Positions 32,888 to 58,068 of a stretch of DNA of 64,000 nt are shown piece after piece (within the stretch, counting starts at the first letter, position 1; every line of letters starts with the position of its first letter). The translations under genes and the position numbers were made by a program. Where the stretch lies: positions 8,990,001 through 9,054,000 of the forward strand of contig CAUJLY010000006.1 in NCBI GenBank assembly GCA_963281155.1, given 5' to 3'. This stretch comes from Rhabditophanes sp. KR3021 (taxonomy: Eukaryota > Nematoda > Chromadorea > Rhabditida > Alloionematidae). A model generated the notes under the pieces. It was given only the letters and a program-made list of their open reading frames with translations, searched no databases and was not told where the DNA came from.

Positions 32888-35840
32888 TTAAAGTATAATT
32901 TCGTTATCTCTTTCAGAAGAAGTTGCGCTATTGGTAGGGGAAGAAGTTGGAGATCCATTTTTTGTCCCAACCATTTTTGAGAACTTTCTTCTTAAGGAAA
33001 AAGTATGGTCGCGTTGTGAAGTGTCATCTCGGATTGTAATATTTTTGATATTATTTACGTTGCTGATGTTAGTACTTTTCCCTGCCATATTTAATTCATT
33101 CGTTTTATCACTTCCATTTGAAATGATCAGCTTCTTGAACCATGAAACATCTATTCCTAATGTGTGACGAGATAATGAATTTCTGCGATGTTTTTTACGT
33201 TCTTTAGGTTCAACAGGATTTTCTTTGTTTAGGATGTTACGGGATGTGGTTGCTCCTGAGGGAGGTTTGCAATTTGTGAATAACTATAAACAATAAATTA
33301 TAATTTGATAAAATAACGTACAGATTGCTGTTCATATGGACTACAAATAGTCGGTGTTATATCAGCCAGTTTATTGAATGCGGTAAAATCTCCAATTAAA
33401 GTAACATCAATTAATTCTTTCGAATATCGGTTTGTTTTCATTGAAGAAACATTAGTATCAATACTATGTGTCAAAGAAATAGCCAACTCATGACAATCTC
33501 CTAAAACGTCGGATGTAATAACACTATCATAATCGATTTCTTCTCGAGAAGATGTTGACGAAACAGGCGAAACACTAGACTTGTGAGAAGATCCCGAAGA
33601 AATTCCACTGGAAGTAGTAGTCCCAGTTTCAAATACAATTTTTGACCTTGAATAACCATCCCAATCACCAACTTTGTATGCGACAATTGAACTATGATCG
33701 AGTTTTCCAGGCATCTGTGATATCATATCCTTTATCAAACGACGCCTAATTCTTTCTTCACTTCTCGTATGTGTGTTCCGAACCCGATATAACTCGGGAT
33801 CTTCTAAAGTTTTTCTTTTAACAGTGGTCAGATTGTATACGAATTCTAGAAAGTTTTTGCATAAGCTTTTTGCAGTAACTTGATTTATATCCGATTCGAT
33901 CATGTCACTGTCATCATTACTACTTTTATCACTTCCATTCACAGCAATATCAGCCATTCTTAACAACATCAATTCATGTCGCTGATTTGCATCAACGCAT
34001 GGCAATGTCGCATTACAACGGGGAGGTATTTTCTTGAGCATTGGCGGCACAGAATTTTGGATAGTATTTTTAATTTGATTAGTTATTGTGGTGGCGAAAT
34101 TAGGTGATGGTGTTAATTTTTCGCTTTCCTCTTCCGTCTTTTTAATTGTACAAAATTTGCCTACGACTGGATCAAAGTTGTCACTAACTCCGTCAGAGGT
34201 AATATACACAATATCTCCTTCTTCAACAAAAGTCATGGAACAAGTAAGATTGTGTAATTGAGGATTTCTCCCATCCACAGGCCCTAATGCACCCCCGGCA
34301 TCACGCATATCACGCATCAAACTAATATCATGTGAAGCAAGGGTAATTTCTCTGACGCCCGATAATGGGTTTTGAACAAAACACAATGAATCTCCCACGT
34401 TACAGACACACAAAACCGAAGTTGAGCTATTTTTGACTGGCACAACTAAAGCAACACATAAAGTTGTGAGCGCACCACCTTCTTGAAGAATTAATGCGTG
34501 ACCAGCATGAAAGGCTCCTAACAAACTGTGAAAGACATCCTATACGAAAGTGTTGTTAATTTAGTCTATGGGAAGGTCACTTACCGTTGAAGTTTGAAAT
34601 TTCCCAGATTCAATATGTTTGTTGATGTGATCTAGGGCCCCTCTAACACCACATCTTGCAGCCAGTTGTGCTCCTACGACAATTAAAACATATTATTAAT
34701 AAATGACAAAATAATAAAAGTAGTAATACAATAATTAAACTAATTACAACAAAAATAGATCAAAACACCACTCAAAAGTAGTTCATTACCAGTGTCCATC
34801 ATAATACCAATAAAACTAAAGAAAACTAACCTTCGCCCCAATTAACACCATCCGCCAATGCCAAAACACAATTATTTTCCCTTGCAATTATGCCGAAAAC
34901 ATCCGCAATTGGATTTCCAGCATTCACACCCGTTATAGGATGCTTTTCGTACAAAGAAACTGAACCCCCATAAGCTTTCTTATCATCATATCTATTCCAA
35001 TCATACTCATCTGAAATTATATATTTATTTATTTTGGATAAAGTATTCTCCCTTTTGCGTAGGTGAAATCCTATTCAATGGTGTACATATTCTGTATTTC
35101 ACATTTTTGATTAAAAAAGATGGGTAAAATATATGTGTAGAAACAACAATTAAAATTGTGTTTATTATGCTTGTTATCTAAAGTCAACTTTGTAATGTAA
35201 AGGCTTCACTTTTTAATTGCTCAAATGTCAATATACTTAATTTACGATTGTTGTTAGTAAAAAGTGTTCAATAGTAAATAGACAACTACATATAATTTGA
35301 GATGAATTTACGAGAGCCAAAAAACTTACTACTAGTATTAATTGGCGACACATTTCCCGGAACAAAGCCAAGCGACTCGAGATGTGCTTCACGATAATGG
35401 GAGCATTTTATTTTTTCAAGCATTGGCTCATCATTCCATTCATTGAGGGAAATTTCGTCAACGGAAAGACAAAATTCATCGTCCAGATTTGCCATATTTA
35501 CGATTGGTTGTTCGCGTTGTTCTCGAACTCGAGTTAGACCTCCGTCCGGGCCAGTAAAGGAAGCTTTTACTTGTAACGACAAAACATCCAGATGAATGAC
35601 AGGAAGATCTAAGCCAGTCTTGCCAGAATAAATTTCAGGGGTGCTTATCTTTTTGCCATTCTTTCCATTTAAAATGCATTCAGTCACGAAAGAAGTCTTG
35701 TCTTCTTCGTATCTGCAACTTTTTCCTTTCTTAAAGTGATCTTGATCGTCTGTATAAGCATCTGCCGGCGAATCCTTTGATATTGACCATCGAGAAGTAC
35801 GTAATAGTGAATTAACCCGCTTTCGGAAGAACGACGTCAT
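32888..35840 (-). CDS. PP2C-like domain protein (CG9801 family)
   Basis: Five exons (35840-35330, 35010-34831, 34673-34585, 34539-33322, 33283-32888) give 797 aa. The ATG at 35838-35840 follows a trans-splice-like acceptor. The N-terminal 170 residues are charged and not conserved. The PP2C core begins at ~171: [12 protein letters not shown] replaces the usual ADGHGG (Asp224), followed by [24 protein letters not shown] (Asp310) and [10 protein letters not shown] (Asp375, Asp379). Residues ~400-600 are a low-complexity insertion, then [13 protein letters not shown], where classic PP2Cs have DNxT. The tail is Ser/Lys-rich. The layout matches the PP2C-like CG9801 family of Drosophila. The DG-VNWG form of motif 1 and IDVT in place of DNVT suggest changed metal binding, so phosphatase activity is uncertain. 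Confidence 0.87.
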
Positions 35841-35860
35841 TTTCCTTCTTCTATAAAAAT
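35841..35860 (-). promoter_or_regulatory. Probable spliced-leader acceptor of the PP2C-like gene
   Basis: On the minus strand, tatttttatAG (AG at 35851-35852) precedes the ATG by 10 bp (aagaaggaaa), with no donor partner seen upstream. Confidence 0.45.
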
Positions 35861-38800
35861 AAACAAGATGCCTATTAATCAAGTAGAGTGTAATAAAATG
35901 ATCGAACAACCAACATTTAATCAGGATAGGAAAAACGAACATATTTATATTAATAACAAGGAAAACAAATGGACATAGGATTGTTTATTTTGTAAACATT
36001 TCTATGATATATATTCATATAGCCAATACATAATAATGATAACATTGAGCTTAAGTATGAGAAAAAAGATAGCTGCAAACAAACATTGGCGGCATGTATC
36101 ATTTAACAATTGTCTGGAAAATGAATGTTAGCATGACTTCAAATAAGTGATAATGTATGTATGGTAAAGTTGATTAATGTTATGGTCTAAGTAGATGGTG
36201 TTAATTAAATAGAAAGTAACATTTAACAAAAATGTGCAATAAAAGTGATTGATTGGGTGTTTAATCATTTGATTAGCAACAAAATTTTAATAAAAATAAG
36301 AATGAGCCAAAGTTAGTTAAAACTTAATGATAAACCATTACCAGCCATTAAACTAATGATGACAAGTAGTCTGAATTAATTTGATAAGTGTTAACAGAAC
36401 TACTCAGTTTAAGTAATATATGATATGAATAATGATAGAACATTTATTATTGAATAAACAAAATAGCTATTCTAATCTTTTAATTTCAAACTATAGAGAG
36501 ACTCCATTAAGAAAAGGCTACTTATTTTAGATGTGATTTAAATTTATACCCCTGATTATAAATAATATCATCTCGATTTGAAAGAGTAAACTGTAAATTG
36601 CTCAAAATAAGCCAAATAATAGATACTTTTGACAACAACTTATTGTGTGGTTCAATTTGAAATAACATTTAGACCTGCACATTTAGATTCAATTCACTTT
36701 GATACAACAATTAATTTCACACAATTAAGTTTATGGAATGAAAAGTGTAAGTGGCATACAATATTCTAAGCTCATCTTCCTTTCATCTCCTTTAGAAGTA
36801 GAGTGTCAGCTGGCTTTTAAATATGTAAGAATAGTATGGTTAAAACAATAGTTAAGACATCCCATACACGAGGGAACTGTTCCTAATATGATTTTAATTA
36901 CAAAATTTTTTGCCTGCGCATATTCTTCCCACCAAACTAAAATAAAGATAAATTGGACTTTGTCTATTACAGGAAACATATATTAATAAGATAAAGAATT
37001 TAGTCATGAGATTTTCTGTGTATCTACGCGATGTCGTTACCTTGAAGATTATTATGACAATAAATTGCATTAATCATCTGGTAGGTTTAACTGTTCATAA
37101 TGAAGGTAAAAATAGGCGATATTAATGTTTATTAATGTTAACATCAAAAAAATAGATAAGCATGGAAAGAATGGAATAAATTTATATGACTATTTAATAC
37201 AAAAACATAATAAATGTGCAGTTGTCATCCCGCTTAGTTGTAACTTTATTACCAGTTAATTTAAGTACATATTTTAAAGCCATCTATTGGCCATTATCAA
37301 AAATTTATTTATGCGTATATACAATATAAAAAAAGGAATAATGGATAGAAGATGATTTAAGAGGAGTCAACAAGCCGACATATTTGAGTAAAGTATTATA
37401 AATAGTGGTACACCTTAAATAAACCGATCTAATCAGTACAAAATAATGTAGTAATATATAATAATTAGTGATGCTTACCACAACACAAAAGCCCATCAAT
37501 TTTTAGACAAGTTAAACAACTTTTAAAAATTTAAGAAATTTGTGAGGACGTAATATTAACAATCACCATTATTTTTGAAATAAATACACAACCTATAAAC
37601 CAATTGTCAATTTTGATGTTTCAAAAATAAGTGATCAATCTGAGCATCTCCATACTCTTTTAGCTAAATGTATAATATTATTTAGTAATGTGATTTTGGT
37701 TGTAACTATATAATGTACATTATTTGAAACTTGTACTAACAAAGGAAACGTTTAAATTACTTTTCTTCAAAAAATGATTGCTTGTTAGGAGATAATAAAG
37801 AAAAGTTTATAGTGTCTAATTAAATAAATTAAATTGTTTTTAACGCAAATCGCATTATCTACAAAAACTTTATTATGGTTTTTTGGGAAATAAAAATTTA
37901 GTTCAACAAAAGAAGACCAACCACTATATAAAGCCAATTTTTAAACGACCAAATACTAAAATAGGCCTTTATATGGACTGGACAAAAAAATATAACTTAT
38001 CAGCTAAATTATAGAACCATCTAAAAAAGCGAGTTAACAATGACATTCAAGTTCCTATCCTTTTAATATTAAAAGTACAACACCATTATAACAGTAAAAC
38101 TTTTTTATCCATCAAAAAAGAAGTTTAAATTTATTTGAGAAAGGGAAGAAGAATTTGATTGTTGTGTAATAAAAAAGGGTGAACGAGGATAAATAATTGG
38201 CGGGGAAAATCTATATATAAATAGATATTACTGTTGTATAGTTAGGACAAATGATTTTCAGTTGGAATGTAAAGAAGGAAATATTTTTTAACTCGTCAAC
38301 GATGATTATTATACCTAATAAAAATAAGCGCAGTTTTATGAAACAGAAAGGAGTTAAAAAAGTATTTCTATTCCACATATATAGAAGTATTCTACATGTG
38401 TAAAGTAATTTTGGAGTAGATGGATTATGGGGTTGTTGCGTGAAAAGCTGCACGATAAAAAGATATATTATTTTGGATTGTAGTAAGATGTCAAGACCCC
38501 CTCGTACATATAGCATTAAAATCCAATTGTCCAGTCGAGCATTTTTATGGACATTTTAGTAACAAATATATGACTCAATTTTGTTCAAGTCATATGCATA
38601 ACTTATACATATACTACTGCTTTACTTTATGTACTAAAATTTTAATATTGTTTGTCCGAATTATATGCAGGATGCGACAAAAATAATTAATCACCCAAAA
38701 ATGTTTACTTTTTAGAAGTTTACCGGGCATATTTTGGTTGGAACTTTAATTGTGCTGATTCTATTTAATAAAAAAAGAATTCGCGTTAAAAGTTTTTAGC

Positions 38801-41800
38801 AATTATCGGATTAAGTAAATTTGATCTTATCATATTAATCTTCCCTGAAAGTGGATTTGAATGAAAACTAGTTGTCTCCAGAAATCAGTTATGAAAAAAC
38901 AATACATTAATTTAAAAATAATTATTGTCATTGAGTTTAACGCCTAGCTAGCAAACTGATATGCATGCAAAATCATCTGACACTTTTTAAGTAAAGAACC
39001 GGTCTATATCTTCTAATTTGAGCCAACTACTAATGTGATTATTTTCAAAGTGAATTTTTTTAAATTACTAAATGGCTGTTGTCAATATATAAATAAGTAC
39101 ATTATACACGCATTCTTATTAATACCCATTTTAGGAAAACAAGCTGAAGGCAATTTTCCTTACTTTCAATTAAATATGATAATATGTTTGACAAAAATAA
39201 CAAAAAAAGAAAAATTAAGCAATAAATGAATAGATAATGAGGCAAATCTAATTATCAAAGAGACTCAATTTGATTTGTACCAAATAGACAAAGCTTTTTT
39301 ATGGTAAATATATTTTTTATTGTTTATTCATTAATAATATGTATATTGCATTAGAAATTATAAATAAGTAATATACTTATCTGGTTCATTTTTACCCCTA
39401 TTTAGAGTCTAATTCAATCAAAATCATTTTTATTAGATTAGCTTAAGAATGACTAGGGCTTTTTTTATTCACGTGTGTATTTAATCTATTAAAAGTAAAA
39501 GGGAGCCACACGAATTGGCAAGTGTGAGTGGGGGTATATATTCAATTCGATCCAAATAAGGCTTTTTAATAGAGGTGGCAATGAGGGGTTTGTTGTAACA
39601 ATAGAAGACCCAAGTATTAGCAATGCACATACACGCATCTGTCTTTATAAATGTCACAAAAGGTGCTTTGGTATTAGACGTACGCGGTTAAATTAGAAAA
39701 AAGTGGCCTCATTTACTCAATTTGCCATATTGATTAAGACTGAGGTTACCATAAAGATACACTCTTTAAATGAAAGATTTAGTTACCTAAATGGCGAGTA
39801 ATTATTGTAAGGGCTGGCAGAAAAGGACCTCTAAATTTATTTATCCCCCTAAAAGTGTTTATGTGGTGATGTCTTAATTTAAAAGTAAACAATTCTCATC
39901 AACAACAATCTTTTGATACAATTGTGTTGGCCTTTTTCTAAAAATAATATCTATGCTCTTGCAATTATGACATTTAAATCACAAAAAATGCTCTACGAAT
40001 ATTTCTACGTATCAAGTTTGTTCAAAAGTAATAAATATTTATAATTTGAAGTGTACACATTTTTAAAAAGCAAAATAATATCCCAAAAAAGTAAACTAGA
40101 TAAGTATCGGACAGTCAACAAAAATTGCAAAGCTATTGGGGGATATCTTAGTAACTTTGAAGTACATATCAAATTCTCTCATCATAAAAAAAGTGGGGCT
40201 GTATCAATCGGGAGGGAATGTTCATATGATGTACGTTTTGTAATTAAGACAGTCACTAAATTAACTAATTAGTGAAAAGTACAAATGAATTGGTAGATAT
40301 AATATTATTTATATACATTCAACCGCAAATGACCATGCATATTTGAATAAACTTTTGATAACTTTTATAAAATGCGTTGTTATGCAAATGCAGTAGTACC
40401 ATTAGTATATAAACGTCTTCAGAACGAAATATATTTGAGTACTAGAATAGCTTAAATTTAAGCTTGCGAGTAATGCAAAAGTGAGTATATTTTGTATATA
40501 TTGGTATATCAGATAAATTTGACACAACAATTGAAGGAATGTTTTTGGCAAATGTCTCTAGTGATTATTATGGGCAAAATATCAAAATTAGTCAACTAGA
40601 AGTTAAAGTTGAATAATATTTTAAATTTGATAAAGTATGTGTACACATTTGTGTACAGATACTTGTTACTATTATGGTTAATATTAAGGAACATCAGCTA
40701 GCGTTTGAACAACAAAAAATATAAATTGGAATATGTAAATTTGTATAATCAAAAACTACAGCAAGAGGAATGATAATAAATTGCTTTACAACATTAAAAT
40801 TAGACGGGAAAATAAAGTGTGTTTACAATGTGGTAAGGTTATTTAAGACATTTGAGGGTATTTTTGCAATGGTCAGTGTTAAACGCTTTGATTTGTATGT
40901 CTCAAATATTTGTATTGTTTACTCTAAAATAATTAAGCCACACACACAAATTTGACAATCAAATATTGCATGAATGTAAGCGTTTATTTTAGTACAATTC
41001 ATGGACATTAACTTTATTTATTTATAACGTTAAAATATTGGATAGCTAAACCGTTTAAATAAACACTTTAACCCTCCACTATTTTCAACAGCCATTTAAA
41101 GATGTATTCTTATTAATACATCAAATATTAATCGAGGAACCTTTTAAAAAGAAACTAAAATTTCGAGAAAGCAGGATTTTAAATTAATAAATCAAAATAA
41201 TTTCATAGCTAACTCTTTTGTACAAATTCCTTTTGTCAATTCTACAACAATATTATCATGTATGTTATTAAATTTCACTATAAACCTTTACAAATCTAGA
41301 TTTGTATCAAAGCGAGTGTAGTCTTGAAAAAAGATTTAATAATATATGAAATGCATGTTCAGCAATAACAACGATATCAAATTTGATTTTGTTGTTACAT
41401 TGCTTTTGTTTTGGCATAGTAACGTTGTTGTTAGCTGATTCTATTAATAAATTTACATTTTTATTATGATCTGAGTTGTTATATCGTTAATATAAATTGT
41501 TTTGTTTGATTGAAATTATGTTTTTCAATTAGATTGATTGTTTATCCTGAATACATCAAAGGATTTTATGAATTCATCAGAATTCTCATAAATTCACATA
41601 AATTAAAATAAATCTACAGTTCAAAGGAAAATTAAAACTGCACGACTCTAACAAATTGACATTTGTATTTATTTATTGTTTTAAGTGGTTAAATTAGCAG
41701 CAACTTGATGTATTTCCAACATGCAACTACTTGATTTATTCATTGCGACACAGGAAGTAATTTAAGAAAGTGATGTTCTCAGAAAAAGATCTTTTGCCAT

Positions 41801-42020
41801 ACTTTATTTACGAAACATTTAATGTGACAAAATCAACTCTTTTAAATAATATTTACATATCTAGTTTTGCGCAACTTTCCAGCACATCATTTTTTACATC
41901 ATAAATTTGCATATTTATATAATTAACACAAAAAAGATGGATTATAAATGTATACATCTGTATATAATAAATGATATATTAATTTCTTTTAAGAAAACCT
42001 ATATGTAACTAATTAATTAC
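35861..42020. other. Large AT-rich intergenic region, ~6.2 kb
   Basis: Between the PP2C-like gene and the 3' end of tpa-1. I found no supported gene. A TATATAAA with an octamer-like ATGCAAAT lies near 40385-40420 and could be a promoter of an unseen transcript. A miR-1-like 15-mer at 38263 was rejected. A few short ORFs are chance. Confidence 0.45.
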
Positions 42021-52717
<10,697 letters not shown>

Positions 52718-55700
52718 TTTTTGAAGAAGTTATTTAGTCACAGGTTCAATTGAAATTAGTATTCTGTTGCTGAAGTGTTGGAGGAAAGATGATAGTAGCT
52801 GGAAGGGATAAAGATGTCCCTTCGATTCAAATTGAAAGTGAAGTTTAATGAATTTGTATACTTGATAGGAGAATATAAAAAGTGTGATTAGATAAATAGT
52901 TGCTTGTTTAGATAATATGTATTAGTACGGAAAAATATTTGATGCCACGTTCTTCTTTCTATCAAAATATATAATTTTGTTTTATTTTTGTTTTTTATGA
53001 ACAACTTCTTTATTTTTTGTAAATTTAGTTGTTAATTAATAAGCAAATGACTAAAAGGCAGGGGAAACCGTTTATGTTTTGAAGTACACTGATAAAGAGA
53101 GCAGATAAATTAATTTCAGCTTAAAGAATTTTGTAAGTATTCACTGAATCATGCCAATATTGGGCAATATTACGAATAATACGTCTGGAAAAAATATTTT
53201 ATTAATTTTATTAGAATTCAAACATGTACACGACCACCTTTATTATGAATTTTTTAAATAAAATATAATATGCATATTTACTTTTGATAAGGGATATATT
53301 GAAAAATGAATTTATTAATAACATGAATGGTGGGTAATAAGAAATTAATAAAAACAGGCAATAACAAAGCTTGGAAAATATCTGAGGATGTACTTTGAGA
53401 TCTGTGATTATGAAAAACAAAAATTAACTCAGAAATGCCTTCGTTACACCTTTTGAATGGGGAAAGATATAGGTGTGGCATGAATAGATAAAAATAATTC
53501 ACGATTAATTTCATCAAACTGCACATATACAAATACGATGAAATTGTTTTTATATTAAAAATGAAGCTAATCTCGCACAGTGATATTTTGTTTATTTAAT
53601 ATAAATCTCAAAAGTATGTGACGCATTGCCAGATATATAAGAATAAATTAAGGCTTCATATGTTATAGCTTCTCAAAAATTTACCGTACACATTTTTTAA
53701 ATCGGCAAAGTTGTTTCAAATAAAAATTATTTTTAGTTAAATAACAATACTACACAACAATAATAAATAGTAGATGCCAAGTCAGAAAGTATTTAATAGC
53801 GTGCCAATTAACTTCAAACCCTCTACATATGAAGTTTACATAATTAATAAGAAGGAATAACACTTTGTTAAATCTTTTTAGGCTTTGGAAATCGGCAGAA
53901 TAACAAACAAATTATCCTGATATATTAAGTTTAATAAGTGGCAAAAAAAGAAATTTTAATGACCATCCTCATGTAATTGGTGTTTGCCAATTATTGGGCA
54001 CAAACTGTCGTATTGAAAAACTTGTGTATGCGTTTCGTTAACGGGGGTTGTTTGCATTTAAAACACATTTGATAAAAGTTAAAGAGCCGCCATGTTGTAG
54101 GTAATTTTATAAGCATAAACCATATAAAGATTGTTTGCAAGTGAGAAAAAGACTCGTGGGAAATAAAGAACATTGACCAAGGATGTTTTAGATTTTTATA
54201 AGTAATTACTTAACAACCTAAATTTTTGCCTATGCTACTTAGTTATGCTATCAAATATAATCTTCTGATATAAATTTTTGCTTTTTGTATATGCGTATTA
54301 TAAGTAACAAGCACAACATACTACATGAGGAATAGAATTTGGAGACAAAAAAGGAGTTTGTCTCATTAAGAGTTAGATACTAGAAAAGTGCGTAGTTGTG
54401 ATATCATTATACTGGTCAAAATTATTTAAGAACAAAGTATATGTGTACTATTACATACGAGATTTGATTATTACCCACAAATCTTTACCCTCCAATAATA
54501 GCCCTCGCTTAAAAAAACAAATTTTGGAAAGCTAGCATTAGATAATAAAGGAACGAAAATTTGGCGGGTTAAAGATTCGACAGTATTTGGTGGGAGTACT
54601 TTTTCCTTATATGAGAAGAATAAAGTGCTAAAAGCTTGTATTTTTAAAAGAAGTTTAAATTGCAATACTTCTAATGTAAAGGAACTTTACATTTAGAATT
54701 GAAGGGTAATATAAAAATCGAACTAATATTATTTGCCATATGAAATGTTGAGAGGTTTTTTTAATGTTGACGTTCAACACCATTATTTAGATACTATTTA
54801 AATTAATTTACAAAAACAAGTAAAAAGTCTGAGAAAATGAAGAGATGTTTCATGTGATTGCACAAAAAGAAGACATCCCCTTCAACAATGCTTTATCAAA
54901 CACAGTTTCACGATAATTGTCTTTTCGTGTGTATCTTTAATAAAATGAAGGAAATATTTAACATTATTAGCATAACTTGAGTAAGATAATCTTCACAAAT
55001 ATAAACACAAACGAAAATTCAAACGGAATTTAAACGAACATATATTCCAATTGTCTCAAATTCAGTGAGTTTACATCCTATAATTATGGCATAATTTATT
55101 GGTATAGGTATTTGAATTTTGTATAATTACAAAATACCCAATAATTTGACACCCTCTAAAGACAAGTAGACACCATAGGGTTGCCACTGAATATTTAACA
55201 AGAGCCTGAATATAAGATAAATATTAAATAGCATGGGGATAAAATCAAAATTTAATATGAAGCTAAAAGTACGCCAAAAGAAGATTTAATAGCACTTTTA
55301 ATGCATCAATATGGCTTAAACTTTTAAGATTTTTTCTCAAATTCTAGTAATGTATGCAGTTGGATGCATCTAAAATTAATAAATTTGCTAAATTATGCAT
55401 ATAAGTTTAAATTAAATTTATTATACATTACAAAAATGTGTAAAAAGGCCTTTGTCTAATTACATTTATATAAATTAAAAGACCTGAAGACATCTATTTA
55501 ATAGATAAAAGTTAGATTGATAAAAATAGTTCTGACTTAAAGTAAAGTTCAATCTTTTTAAAGCATTTAGTTCAAAGTTGTTGTCTTTTAATTTAAATTA
55601 AATATGTTTAGAGTAAGCACCTGATTTGAGTACATTTTACACTAAACAACAATGCATAAAGAAAGATTGATGAGGAATGATATGAAGGCATTTATAATTA

Positions 55701-57423
55701 AAATATTATGGTCTGCTGAGTATAGAGCTTCAACCATTTAAAGGCAACGTTTTTTATTAAATTGCAAGCGAAGTATACCGTAAATATAATGAACTATTGT
55801 AAATAGATGAACTATGGTTTAATTTGCATTAAAAATTCTAAAGGGGTAGATTTGTTGTGGGATCCTCTTCATGTTAAAGCAATGAAACAATGCCTCATTT
55901 CTCAATTTTATTTTTATGTAATTGGCATTGAATCCTCTTAATATAAGATAGAGATGTCTAGGAATCATGTAAGTCATGAAAAGATTATTATCATAAAATA
56001 CATATATACAAATAAATATAAGCACCATATTTAAGCTCAAAAGCTGGAGAGTGTTAATGATGAGTATGTAATTTAAGCATGCAAAAGGACATGACTCTTG
56101 TCATTCATATTTTAAATAAGCACGATTTTTAAAAGAATTTTAAAATAAATCCTATTTAAAAGTTTCAAACCTTTAATTTGTGTCAATTTTATATATCAAT
56201 TTATTTTTGCAAAGCCAACGGATGAAGTAAGTTTACATATGGACATTACTTTTTATTTGAATATTCTGATAATTTGAATAATTGGTTCATTTAAACATTT
56301 TACTAATTTAATTAAAAATTAATTAAGTGTCATTAATTTGATTATAATTGAACGTGATAACGTTTGGTGGAATTTCATAGTTTTGGTGCAGCCAATTATC
56401 AATTTACTTACGAATTTATGTTCTAAATCAATTTGAGTAACAGCAACCTGAGGAAAACGCTAGTTCAAATTCTTGACGCGACAGTAAAGCTCTTAGACTG
56501 TGGTGTTTTGGAGAGTAGTGCTCTACTACTGATTAATGAGTTTTGATAAACAAGAACATTCTAAGATAGTGTGTAGGCCCAATAATATATAGATTATAAG
56601 CTTAAAGAAAAATATATAGATTGTGTTTTGATCATATTGGCACGTCCAATAGTATATATATTTTGGCAAATTTATTATAACTGTGCATTTCGTTTCACTT
56701 AACTTCAATTTATATTATATAATACTACACACACAATTTGAACCTAAACATTCGAAAGAAACAAAAATACTTTTTTAATGATCATTGACAACCCGTTTTC
56801 TCAATATTTACCCATACAAAGCATGCCTATTTGTAAATGTACGTTCAAAATAGTGTCTCCGATCAAGAGTTTGGTTGTTGTTTTGGGAATGAATTTACTA
56901 CTTGACAACAAACAATAAAGTATATTATTATACTTATCTATTAAATAGCATGTAATTATGTACCATCATTTTGTCTGTTAATGATTGTACTAGCAACAAA
57001 AACTTTCCACTGCTGTAGTATGGCCATCACCATTAGAATCATACGAATATATTATCTTTTTTGCATCTTAATTTAAAAATAGGTGTTAGTATTTGTTTTT
57101 CCTTGACAAAATGTTGCTACAAAAACATGATTAAATCTATTAAGGGTTATTTAAACAAAAAGAATGTATATTATATCAATATATTTTTAAACAAATGCAC
57201 TTTTTTCTTTTACCAATAATTAAAAGATGTTGCTTTATATTCTGCTTCTTCATTAAAAATGTCAATCATTCCCAGTTGCTAAATATATTATTTTGAGACA
57301 AACTTCTTTTTTGTGGCCAGATAAAAAATATTTCTTGTTCCGCTTTCAATCGTATAAATAATCAAAGAAGTAACTCATATAATAAATTTGTTTTTCAGGG
57401 TAAACCCTCTCAACGCTGAATAA
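52718..57423. other. Intergenic, ~4.7 kb
   Basis: Upstream of tpa-1 (minus) and of TMEM65 (plus). AT-rich throughout; open frames lack motifs and splice context. No recognised repeat or RNA. Confidence 0.5.
57385..57398 (+). promoter_or_regulatory. Probable spliced-leader acceptor of the TMEM65 gene
   Basis: tttgtttttcAG, with AG at 57397-57398, lies 25 bp before the ATG and has no donor partner. It is the best TTTCAG-type acceptor among these genes. Confidence 0.5.
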
Positions 57424-58068
57424 ATGACTTTACTTCTGCGTAGTAATTTAATAAAAAACAACGAACTACTGAGAATTGTTAGGAAATCATATTCTCTATC
57501 TGTAAACAATTCCAGAAACTCAACTACGGCAGCCTGCAAATTATTGGAAAATTTACGGGTTCAAGATGAAGTCGAAGCTAAAAACCTTGCTCTACATTTC
57601 GATGCCAACGAACGAAAACTACTTATTAAGGCTTTCCAGGAGGAAGATAAAGAAGATGCCAGACAGAGAGAAAATCCAACGGGTAATCCACGAATATTTA
57701 TTTCTAAAGAAGATACCAAGAAACTATTTTTGTTTAACGGACTACCTTTTGTTGGATTTGGATTGTTTGACAATATGATTATGATTTTGGCTGGAGAATA
57801 TATAGATCAACAGCTTGGTATGATTTTTACATTAAGTACGATGGCAGCAGCAGCCCTTGGTAATACAATTTCAGATATAGCCGGAATCGGACTAGCACAT
57901 TATGTAGAAAATTTTGTTTCACGATTTGGCATAAGACATCCTGAATTGACGGCAGAAGCGTTGAATTCCAAAAAGAGTAGATATATTGTGAATGCTGCCA
58001 GAGCAATTGGTTTAGTTATTGGATGCACCATTGGGATGTTTCCGTTACTCTTTTTCGATAAACACTAA
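57424..58068 (+). CDS. TMEM65 homologue, mitochondrial inner-membrane protein
   Basis: A single 214-aa exon. The N-terminus (MTLLLRSNLIKNNELLRIVR) is basic and amphipathic, as for mitochondrial import. Residues ~97-205 hold the TMEM65 domain: PRIFISKEDTKKLFL, GLPFVGFGLFDNMIMILAGE, TLSTMAAAALGNTISDIAG and GCTIGMFPLLFF, each matching human TMEM65 (PRLFISPRQLRKLAL, GFGFLDNAIMIVAG, STMAAAALGNLVSDLAG, GCILGMFPLIFF). Three membrane helices are visible. TMEM65 sits in the inner mitochondrial membrane and has been linked to mitochondrial sodium/calcium exchange; it has also been placed at cardiac intercalated discs. The gene is intact. Confidence 0.94.
   Translation: MTLLLRSNLIKNNELLRIVRKSYSLSVNNSRNSTTAACKLLENLRVQDEVEAKNLALHFDANERKLLIKAFQEEDKEDARQRENPTGNPRIFISKEDTKKLFLFNGLPFVGFGLFDNMIMILAGEYIDQQLGMIFTLSTMAAAALGNTISDIAGIGLAHYVENFVSRFGIRHPELTAEALNSKKSRYIVNAARAIGLVIGCTIGMFPLLFFDKH

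Noticed and set aside
38263..38277. A 15-base match (tggaatgtaaagaag) to the start of the conserved muscle microRNA miR-1
   Set aside because: Neither the 60 bases upstream nor the 60 downstream hold a complementary arm, so no hairpin forms; the 3' part of the mature sequence also differs.
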